5,940 nucleotides of DNA from an uncultured Actinomycetes bacterium (GTDB taxonomy: Bacteria; Actinomycetota; Acidimicrobiia; Acidimicrobiales; Acidimicrobilacustridaceae): contig CAMFLJ010000244.1 in the NCBI GenBank assembly GCA_945957335.1, forward strand, positions 1 through 5,940. The letters are read 5' to 3'. Below the pieces are notes generated by a model. The model was given only the letters and a program-made list of their open reading frames with translations. It was not told where the DNA came from and did not search any database. The position numbers and the translations under genes are program-made. Below are positions 1 to 5,302 of the stretch, in pieces. How positions within the stretch are numbered: position 1 is the stretch's first letter; every line of letters begins with the position of its first letter.

Positions 1-264
1 ATCGACGACCTCTCGGCCGACGCGGTCGGTGGCATCACCGCCTTCGCCGGCGCCCGCTCGGGCCTGCTCGGCGACGACGACCTGGCCGACGCCGCCGACG
101 CGCTGGCGCCCGGCACCGTCGGCGCCCTCATCGTCTACGAGAACACGTGGGCCCGGCCCTTCGTCGCCGCCGTGCGCGGCGCCGGCGGCGAGCTCGTCGC
201 CAGCGCCCGCATCCCCGCCGATGCCGTCAACGAAGCCCTCGAGCTGATCGACGCAGCCGACTGA
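1..264 (+). CDS. DUF6325-type protein, 3' end only (5' truncated by window edge)
   Basis: The reading frame is open from base 1 to the TGA at 262-264 and gives 87 residues of the C-terminal part. The start lies outside the window. Visible features are a Gly/Ala/Asp-rich run with FAGARSGLLGDDDL at about visible residues 15-28, then a hydrophobic strand GALIVYENTWARPF at about 41-54, and a closing helix after ARIPADAV. From memory this pattern (ARSGLLGDDD, then VYENTWA.PF, then a short C-terminal helix) matches the small actinobacterial DUF6325 family, related to DUF1269-type proteins and usually about 130-150 residues. No catalytic motif is visible and the biochemical role is unknown. The stop codon overlaps the start of the Shine-Dalgarno sequence of the SHOCT gene, so the two are very likely one transcript. 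DUF6325-like and SHOCT genes are, to my recollection, often adjacent. Family assignment is fairly sure; function is not. Confidence 0.75.
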   Translation: MDDLSADAVGGITAFAGARSGLLGDDDLADAADALAPGTVGALIVYENTWARPFVAAVRGAGGELVASARIPADAVNEALELIDAAD

Positions 265-278
265 GAAGGGAACCACCA

Positions 279-608
279 ATGCCCGGACTCCTGAGGGGTG
301 TCGCCCGCACCGCGGTCGTCGCCGGAACCGCCACCGCCGTCAGCGGCCGCGTGCAGCGGCGCCAGGCCGAGAAGTACGCCGACCGCGACGCGCAGATCTA
401 CGCCGAGCGCGAGCAGGCCTACCAGCAGCAGACGGCGCCGCAGCAGCAGTACGCGCCGCCTCCCCCCGCCGCCCCGGCCCCCGCCCCGGCGGCCGCCGGT
501 GAGAGCGACATGATCCAGCAGCTCAAGGATCTCGCCGACCTGCACTCGCAGGGCATCCTCACCGACGACGAGTTCGCCGCGCAGAAGGCCAAGATCCTCG
601 GGTCCTGA
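279..608 (+). CDS. Small SHOCT-domain protein
   Basis: This is a 109-residue protein. The ATG at 279 is chosen because AGAAGGGA at 264-271 sits 7 bases upstream; an open frame reaching back to 147 has no such site and would overlap the upstream gene. There are three regions. Residues 1-24 are a basic, Ala/Val/Gly-rich segment (GVARTAVVAGTATAV), which could be an amphipathic or weak membrane-associating helix. Residues 25-74 are charged, then Gln-, Pro- and Ala-rich, and look disordered. Residues 78-107 are a SHOCT domain (short C-terminal domain), with the typical QLKDLADLHSQGILTDDEF core and a closing AQKAKIL helix. SHOCT is a roughly 30-residue two-helix module found at the C-termini of many bacterial proteins and thought to mediate oligomerisation or targeting; no enzymatic role is known. 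It is probably co-transcribed with the DUF6325-type gene 14 bases upstream. The domain call is strong; the cellular role is unknown. Confidence 0.9.
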   Translation: MPGLLRGVARTAVVAGTATAVSGRVQRRQAEKYADRDAQIYAEREQAYQQQTAPQQQYAPPPPAAPAPAPAAAGESDMIQQLKDLADLHSQGILTDDEFAAQKAKILGS

Positions 609-635
609 CGGACCCGAGCGGCACGTGCCGCCGTC
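607..635 (+). repeat. Perfect 14-base palindrome (CACGTG centre) with flanking dyad after the SHOCT gene
   Basis: Bases 618-631 (GCGGCACGTGCCGC) are identical to their own reverse complement. Outside them GACGG (607-611) can pair with CCGTC (631-635), sharing one base with the palindrome, so the two pairings compete at that base. It overlaps the SHOCT stop codon and lies about 100 bases upstream of the transporter gene. It could form a short hairpin that ends the DUF6325-SHOCT transcript, although no T-run follows. It could also be a dimeric-regulator operator for the downstream operon. The sequence cannot decide between these. Confidence 0.4.
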
Positions 636-672
636 CATGGGCAGCTCCGCACGGGCCGAACTCCTCGTCACC

Positions 673-709
673 ACGGGCCATCGCCACCTCCGGGTCGGCG
701 GTGGCCCGT
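673..709 (+). terminator. 13-bp stem-loop just upstream of the SulP gene; terminator-like or leader hairpin
   Basis: Bases 673-685 (ACGGGCCATCGCC) pair with 697-709 (GGCGGTGGCCCGT) over 13 bp with a single T-G wobble, around an 11-base loop. The stem is GC-rich and should be very stable. No T-run follows, so it is not a classical intrinsic terminator, but U-less hairpins are common behind genes in high-GC actinobacteria. The hairpin ends 8 bases before the Shine-Dalgarno sequence (718-722) of the transporter gene. It could therefore be the terminator of the upstream pair, or a leader structure if the operon's transcript starts upstream of it. I see no convincing -35/-10 promoter in 609-728. 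Confidence 0.45.
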
Positions 710-728
710 CGTCGTCCGGGGACCGCCG

Positions 729-2432
729 GTGAGCGCCGCCACCCACGTGGTCGAGCGGTTCGTCCCCGGCGTGCGGGCCGCCCGCACCTACCAGCGGGGC
801 TGGCTCCCCCACGACCTGGTGGCCGGGCTCGTGCTGGCCGCGATCCTCGTGCCGCAGGGAATGGCCTACGCCCAGCTCGCCGGGCTCCCTGCGGTCACCG
901 GCCTCTACACGACGGTCGCCTGCCTCGTCGGCTACGCCGTGTTCGGGCCCTCCCGGGTGCTGGTGCTCGGCCCCGACTCGTCGGTGTCCCCGATGATCCT
1001 GGCCGCCATCACCCCGCTGTTCGTCGCCGGCGACCCGGCCACCGCCGTGGTGCTCGCCGGGATGCTCTCGATCATGGTCGGCCTCATCGAGATCGCGATG
1101 GGCCTCGGGCGCCTCGGGTTCGTCGCCGACCTGCTCTCGAGCGAGGTGCAGGTCGGCTACCTCAACGGCCTGGCGATCACGATCGTCGTGGGCCAGCTCC
1201 CGAAGCTGTTCGGCTTCTCGACCGACGCCGACGGGTTCTTCGACGAGGTCAAGGTGTTCGTCCAGAGCCTCGACCAGACGGTCTGGCAGGCCCTCGCCGT
1301 CGGGCTCGGCGTCCTGGCGGTGCTCCTCGTCATGCCCCGCCTCACCAGGAGGGTGCCGGCAGTCCTCGTGGCGGTGGTGGCGGCCACGGTGGTGTCGGCG
1401 GTCTTCGCCCTCTCCGACCACGGCGTGTCGACCGTCGGCGTCCTGCCCCAGGGGCTGCCCCGGCCCTCGTTGCCATGGACGTCGCTCCACGACGCCGGTG
1501 CCCTCGTGCTCGGCGCCGTGGGCATCACCCTCGTGAGCCTCACCGACACCATCGCCACCGCGTCGAGCTTCGCGGCGCGCCGCGGCGAGGAGGTCGACCC
1601 CGACCAGGAGATGGTCGGGATGGGCGCCGCCAACGTGTTCACCGGCCTGTTCTCCGGCTTCGCGGTGTCGACCAGCGCGTCGCGCACCGCCGTGGCCGAC
1701 CAGTCGGGGGCCAAGAGCCAGCTCACCGGCGTGGTCGGCGCCGGGGTGGTCGTGCTCCTCCTGCTCTTCCTGAACGGGCTGCTCGCCGACCTGCCGCAGG
1801 CGGCGCTGGCCGGGGTCGTCATCGCCGCCGCCCTGTCGCTGCTCGACCTGAGGGCGCTCGCCCGCTACTGGCAGGTGCGCCGCAGCGCTCTCGCCCTCTC
1901 CCTCGTGGCCAGCCTCGGCGTCATCGTCTTCGGCGTGCTGCAGGGCATCCTCGTGGCGATCCTGCTCGCCGTGCTGCTCTTCTTCCGCCGCAGCTGGTGG
2001 CCCCACGGCGCCGAGCTGGGACGGGTCGACGGCCCCGGCGACTGGCACGACCTGGGCGGCTTCCCCGACGCCCACCGCGAGCCCGGCGTGATCGTCTTCC
2101 GCTGGGAGGCCCCGCTCTTCTTCGCCAACGCCGGCGCCTTCCGCCGTCAGATCCGCACGCTCGCCCGGCGCCCCGGGACCCGGTGGATCGTGCTCCAGTG
2201 CGAGGCCGTCACCGACATCGACGTGACCGCCGCAGGCATGCTCGAAGCGCTCGACGAGGAGCTCAACGCCGAGGGCATCCACGTGGCCTTCGTGGAGATG
2301 CGCCACAGGCTGCAGGAGATGGCGCTTCGATACGGGCTGATGAACACGCTCGATGCCGACCACTTCTACCCGACCATCGAGGCCGCCCTGGCCGAGATCA
2401 CCACCGGCGGCGAGGCCTCCGATGCGCGCTGA
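729..2432 (+). CDS. SulP/SLC26 family inorganic anion transporter with C-terminal STAS domain
   Basis: This is a 567-residue inner-membrane secondary transporter, a normal length for bacterial SulP proteins. The GTG start follows GGGGA (718-722) with 6-base spacing and is the first ATG/GTG/TTG in this frame after the preceding stop. Family signatures in order: PQGMAYAQLAGLPAVTGLY at residues 42-60, FGPSRVLVLGP (72-82), GFVADLLSSEVQVGYLNG (130-147), GQLPKLFGFS (155-164), and TSASRTAVADQSGAKSQLTG (315-334), which carries the conserved SRT of the TM10 anion-site region. Hydrophobic segments run from about residue 28 to 420 and fit the 14-helix UraA-like fold. A STAS domain covers about 450-560, with DIDVTAAGML (496-505) at the position of the SpoIIAA phosphorylation loop; Thr500 is the candidate hydroxyl. 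SulP members move sulfate, bicarbonate, chloride or dicarboxylates, and the substrate here cannot be read from sequence. No sulfate-assimilation or carbonic-anhydrase gene lies nearby. It is first in an overlapping three-gene operon. Confidence 0.95.
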   Translation: MSAATHVVERFVPGVRAARTYQRGWLPHDLVAGLVLAAILVPQGMAYAQLAGLPAVTGLYTTVACLVGYAVFGPSRVLVLGPDSSVSPMILAAITPLFVAGDPATAVVLAGMLSIMVGLIEIAMGLGRLGFVADLLSSEVQVGYLNGLAITIVVGQLPKLFGFSTDADGFFDEVKVFVQSLDQTVWQALAVGLGVLAVLLVMPRLTRRVPAVLVAVVAATVVSAVFALSDHGVSTVGVLPQGLPRPSLPWTSLHDAGALVLGAVGITLVSLTDTIATASSFAARRGEEVDPDQEMVGMGAANVFTGLFSGFAVSTSASRTAVADQSGAKSQLTGVVGAGVVVLLLLFLNGLLADLPQAALAGVVIAAALSLLDLRALARYWQVRRSALALSLVASLGVIVFGVLQGILVAILLAVLLFFRRSWWPHGAELGRVDGPGDWHDLGGFPDAHREPGVIVFRWEAPLFFANAGAFRRQIRTLARRPGTRWIVLQCEAVTDIDVTAAGMLEALDEELNAEGIHVAFVEMRHRLQEMALRYGLMNTLDADHFYPTIEAALAEITTGGEASDAR

Positions 2433-3804
2433 GCGGGTCGACGTCGACCCCGACGACGAGGTCGCGTCGCGCCGCACCCTGCGACGCGGCCGGCTGCTCG
2501 CCGCGGGGGCCCTCCTCTGCTACCTCGCCGCCGCGGTGCTCGCCGTGCTGCTGCTCCGGGGCGACGTGGTCCGGGCGCTCGGCGTGGTGGTGTGCGTCCT
2601 GTTGGCGGTGCCCGCGATCTGGTTCGCGGTCACCCGCACCGGCCTCGCCCGCCTGGTCGCCGCAGTGGTGCTCGTGCTGCTCGGCGTGGCCGCCGTGGCC
2701 CTCGTCGCCTCCGCCCTCGACACCCTCTGGACGCTGCTGGCGGTGGTGGTGCTCGGCTTCGTGGGCAGCCGCCTCGGCGACGCCGCCCTCGACACCGTCG
2801 CCACCCTCGAGCCCGACCGCGGCCGCAAGGTGCCCGCCGCCCGCCACGGCGTCCTGATCGTCAACCCGCGCTCGGGCGACGGCAAGGCCGAGCGGGCCGG
2901 TCTCGCCGACCTCGCCCGGCGGCGGGGCATCGAGGTGATCGAGCTCACCGAGGGCTCCGACCTCGAGGAGCTCGCCGAGGGCGCCGTCGAGTCGGGGGCC
3001 GACGTGATCGGCATGGCCGGCGGTGACGGCTCGCAGGCGCTGGTGGCCTCGGTGGCGGCCCGCCACGACGTGCCCTTCGTCTGCGTCCCCGCCGGCACCC
3101 GCAACCACCTCGCCCTCGACCTCGGCCTCGACCGCGACGACCTCCCGACCGCGCTGAAGGCGTTCGGCCCGTGCCGCCAGCGCCGCATCGACCTCGCCAC
3201 CGTCAACGGCCAGGTCTTCGTCAACAACGTGTCGCTCGGCGTCTACGCCAAGATCGTCCAGGCCCCCGAGTACCGCGAGGCCAAAGGCGCCACCACCGCC
3301 ACGATGCTGCCCGAGCTGCTCGGCCCCGAGAGCGACGGCTTCGACCTCGCCTTCACCGACGACACCGGCACCGAGCACGCCGAGGCCCAGCTCATCCAGG
3401 TGTCGAACAACGCCTACGCCCTCCGCGGCGGCGGGTTCGGCACCCGCCCCCGCCTCGACCGCGGCGTGCTCGGCATCGCCGCGGTGGAGGTGCAGGGCGC
3501 CCTCGACGTGGGCCGCTTCCTGGCCCTCCAGGCCGCCGGCCAGCTCAGCCGGTTCCAGGGCTGGGCCGAGTGGACCGCCCCGACCTTCGAGGTGCGCAGC
3601 AGCGAGCCGGTCGAGGCCGGCGTCGACGGCGAGGCGACCACCCTCGACCCGCCCCTACGCTTCGAGGTGCTGCCGCGCGCCGTCGCCGTGCGCATCCCGC
3701 CCGGCGCGCCGGGCGCCTCGCCGGCAGCGCGGCGCCAACGCTCGATCCTCACGATCTTCACAGGCCGTCCCACCACCCACGCCCATGGAGGCACCGATGG
3801 CTGA
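2422..3804 (+). CDS. Membrane-anchored diacylglycerol kinase family (YegS/LCB5-type) lipid kinase
   Basis: This is a 460-residue protein. The ATG at 2422 is preceded by GAGG (2412-2415) with 6-base spacing and overlaps the transporter's end by 11 bp; an upstream ATG at 2353 lies deep inside the transporter and lacks support. Residues 24-45, 50-70, 77-97 and 101-117 are hydrophobic and predict four membrane helices, an addition to the roughly 300-residue soluble kinases of this family. The DAGK catalytic domain follows: NPRSGDGK at 148-155, the nucleotide-binding GGDGS at 200-204 (the commoner form is GGDGT), PAGTRNHLALDLGL at 223-236, RIDLATVNG (255-263) and VNNVSLGVYA (267-276). The C-terminal beta-sandwich domain carries VDGE at 401-404. 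The family phosphorylates diacylglycerol or related lipids with ATP, but some members use other lipids, so the substrate is open. The kinase should lie on the cytoplasmic side of the membrane. The tail after about residue 428 is Pro/Ala- and Arg-rich and probably disordered. Its end overlaps the DUF2252 gene by 8 bp. Confidence 0.92.
   Translation: MRAERVDVDPDDEVASRRTLRRGRLLAAGALLCYLAAAVLAVLLLRGDVVRALGVVVCVLLAVPAIWFAVTRTGLARLVAAVVLVLLGVAAVALVASALDTLWTLLAVVVLGFVGSRLGDAALDTVATLEPDRGRKVPAARHGVLIVNPRSGDGKAERAGLADLARRRGIEVIELTEGSDLEELAEGAVESGADVIGMAGGDGSQALVASVAARHDVPFVCVPAGTRNHLALDLGLDRDDLPTALKAFGPCRQRRIDLATVNGQVFVNNVSLGVYAKIVQAPEYREAKGATTATMLPELLGPESDGFDLAFTDDTGTEHAEAQLIQVSNNAYALRGGGFGTRPRLDRGVLGIAAVEVQGALDVGRFLALQAAGQLSRFQGWAEWTAPTFEVRSSEPVEAGVDGEATTLDPPLRFEVLPRAVAVRIPPGAPGASPAARRQRSILTIFTGRPTTHAHGGTDG
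3787..3791 (+). promoter_or_regulatory. Strong Shine-Dalgarno site that fixes the DUF2252 start
   Basis: GGAGG at 3787-3791 lies 5 bases before the ATG at 3797, inside the end of the lipid-kinase gene. An in-frame ATG at 3785 overlaps this site and has no comparable site of its own, so 3797 is the better start. The arrangement implies translational coupling to the lipid kinase, whose stop codon (3802-3804) lies just inside the DUF2252 gene. Confidence 0.75.
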
Positions 3805-5215
3805 CGCACCCACCACGATCAAGCCCGTGGTCCCGCACCCGTCCCTCGAGGACCGCCGAGCCGACGGCCGGGCCACCCGCCAGGTCGTGCGCCGCAAGGA
3901 CCTCGGCCGGCTCGAGCCGCCCGCCGACCGCGACCCGGTAGCGATCCTCACCGCCCAGGAGGAGCGCCGGGTGCCCGAGCTGGTGCCGCTGCGCCGGCAC
4001 CGCATGTCGACCTCGCCGTTCGCGTTCTTCCGGGGCGCGGCGGCGATCTTCTCCAACGACATCTCCACCGCGGCCCGCACCGGCCTGCGCGTCCAGCTCT
4101 GCGGCGACGCCCACCTCGCCAACTTCGGCGGCTTCGCGTCCCCGGAGCGGGTGCTGGTGTTCGACCTCAACGACTTCGACGAGACCCTGCCCGGGCCCTT
4201 CGAGTGGGACCTCAAGCGACTCGCCGCCAGCTTCGAGGTGGCCGGCCGGTCGAACGGCTTCGCCCAGCCCGACCGGGAGGCGCTCCAGCTCAAGCTCGCC
4301 GCCGCCTACGCCAAGGGCATGGCCCGGTTCGCGGCGATGGACCACCTCGACCTCTGGTACCTGCGCCTCAGCGCCGACGAGGTGCTTGCCGAGTACGCCC
4401 AGGAGGCCGGTCCCGCAGTGCTCGACCGCGTGGCCAAGACCATGGCCAAGGCCCGCACCAAGGACCGCATGAAGGCGTTCCGCCGCCTCACCGTCACCGA
4501 CGGCGACTCCGTCCGCTTCGCCAGCGACCCGCCCGTGCTCGAGCCGGTCGCCGACCTGCTGCCGCCCGCCGACCGCGACCGCGTCGTCGCCCTGGTGCAC
4601 AAGGCCTTCCAGGACTACCGCAAGACCCTCCAGCCCGACCGCCGCCTGCTTCTCGAGCGCTACGAGTTCGTCGACCTGGCCCGCAAGGTGGTGGGCGTGG
4701 GCAGCGTCGGCACCCGCTGCTTCGTCGCCCTGCTGCGCGGCCACGAGGGCGGCGACCCCCTCTTCCTCCAGGTGAAGGAGGCCGAGGAGTCGGTGCTGGC
4801 GCCGTACCTCGGGCGCTCGCTCTACCAGCACCAGGGCCGGCGCGTCGTCGAGGGGCAGCGGCTGGTGCAGGGCGCAAGCGACATCTTCCTCGGCTGGGAG
4901 CGCGTCGAGGGCATCGACGGGCACACCCACGACCACTACTTCCGCCAGCTCTGGGACTGGAAGGTGTCGGCCGACGTCGACACCATGGACCCGGCCATGC
5001 TCGGCATCTACGCCCAGCTCTGCGGCGTCACCCTGGCCCGGGCCCACGCCCGCAGCGGCGACGCCGTGGCCCTCAGCGCCTACCTCGGCGGGGGCGGCAC
5101 CATCGGCCGGGCGATGATCGGGTTCGCCTCCGAGTACGCCGACCTCAACGAGCGCGACCACGCCGCCGCGGTCGAGGCCTGGGGCACGCAGTCGTCGGTG
5201 GGCGCCGCCATCTGA
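3797..5215 (+). CDS. DUF2252 family protein, probable kinase-like fold
   Basis: This is a 472-residue cytoplasmic protein with no signal peptide or membrane helix, a normal length for DUF2252. Family blocks in order: RMSTSPFAFFRGAA (69-82), LCGDAHLANFGGF (101-113), VFDLNDFDE (121-129), GPFEWDLKRLAASF (133-146), RKVVGVGSVGTR (296-307), FLQVKEAEESVLAPYLG (323-339), VEGQRLVQGASDIFLGW (351-367) and YFRQLWDWK (381-389). No function is established that I can name. The GDxHxxN block followed by DFDE and WDLxxLA closely resembles the catalytic and metal-binding loops of aminoglycoside phosphotransferases (Asp104, His106, Asn109, Asp126/Asp128). The later GxGSxG with Lys327 resembles a P-loop-like glycine-rich loop and the ATP-binding lysine. 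The order of these halves is reversed compared with ordinary kinases. That reading is inference; the family call is firm. It is the last gene of the operon, overlaps the lipid kinase by 8 bp, and is followed by a strong hairpin. Confidence 0.93.
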   Translation: MADAPTTIKPVVPHPSLEDRRADGRATRQVVRRKDLGRLEPPADRDPVAILTAQEERRVPELVPLRRHRMSTSPFAFFRGAAAIFSNDISTAARTGLRVQLCGDAHLANFGGFASPERVLVFDLNDFDETLPGPFEWDLKRLAASFEVAGRSNGFAQPDREALQLKLAAAYAKGMARFAAMDHLDLWYLRLSADEVLAEYAQEAGPAVLDRVAKTMAKARTKDRMKAFRRLTVTDGDSVRFASDPPVLEPVADLLPPADRDRVVALVHKAFQDYRKTLQPDRRLLLERYEFVDLARKVVGVGSVGTRCFVALLRGHEGGDPLFLQVKEAEESVLAPYLGRSLYQHQGRRVVEGQRLVQGASDIFLGWERVEGIDGHTHDHYFRQLWDWKVSADVDTMDPAMLGIYAQLCGVTLARAHARSGDAVALSAYLGGGGTIGRAMIGFASEYADLNERDHAAAVEAWGTQSSVGAAI

Positions 5216-5227
5216 CGCCCGACGCGC

Positions 5228-5257
5228 CGGTGCCCGGCACGAGCGTGCCGGGCACCG
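5228..5257. terminator. 14-bp perfect hairpin between convergent genes, likely bidirectional terminator
   Basis: Bases 5228-5241 (CGGTGCCCGGCACG) are the exact reverse complement of 5244-5257, with AG between, so the RNA of either strand can form a very stable GC-rich hairpin with the innermost pair probably opened. It begins 12 bases after the DUF2252 stop. On the minus strand it lies about 45 bases beyond the stop of the DUF4190-type gene. There is no T-run on either side, so it is a U-less hairpin. A smaller 6-bp stem (5279-5284 with 5288-5293, loop TGC) sits closer to the minus-strand stop and may add to termination of that gene. Confidence 0.65.
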
Positions 5258-5302
5258 ATCGGGACCTGCGGGTGCTGCGAGCGCTGCGCGCTCTGCGCTG
5301 GG

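Noticed and set aside
200..240. Possible intrinsic resistance role of the APH-like motif in the DUF2252 gene (aminoglycoside phosphotransferase)
   Set aside because: The motif in DUF2252 (3797-5215) is only locally APH-like; the domain order and the rest of the protein differ, so calling a resistance enzyme is not justified. The coordinates given here mark only unrelated DUF6325 sequence used for comparison of codon style, where nothing unusual was seen.
147..278. Upstream extension of the SHOCT gene to an ATG at 147
   Set aside because: The extension is Arg-rich, overlaps the DUF6325-type gene and lacks a ribosome binding site, whereas the ATG at 279 has AGAAGGGA at good spacing.
421..506. 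CAG- and CCG-rich stretch as a possible DNA repeat element
   Set aside because: It encodes the Gln/Pro/Ala-rich linker of the SHOCT protein in frame, so it is low-complexity coding sequence and not a separate repeat.
2353..2421. Upstream start for the lipid kinase at 2353
   Set aside because: The added residues are Pro/Arg/Ser-rich, out-of-frame STAS sequence. The ATG at 2422 has GAGG at good spacing and a normal short overlap.
135..2477. Minus-strand open frame of 780 codons opposite the SHOCT and SulP genes
   Set aside because: Its product is rich in Gly, Glu, Arg, His and Ala with no domain pattern, as expected for the complement of a high-GC gene. The plus strand has clear SulP and SHOCT signatures.
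701..2857. Plus-strand frame of 718 codons shifted relative to SulP
   Set aside because: Extremely Arg/Pro/Ala-rich product typical of an out-of-frame reading of GC-rich DNA. It spans two real genes in other frames.
3758..5161. Minus-strand open frame of 467 codons opposite the DUF2252 gene
   Set aside because: Low-complexity Gly/Glu/Val/His composition without recognisable motifs. The plus-strand frame matches DUF2252 along its whole length.
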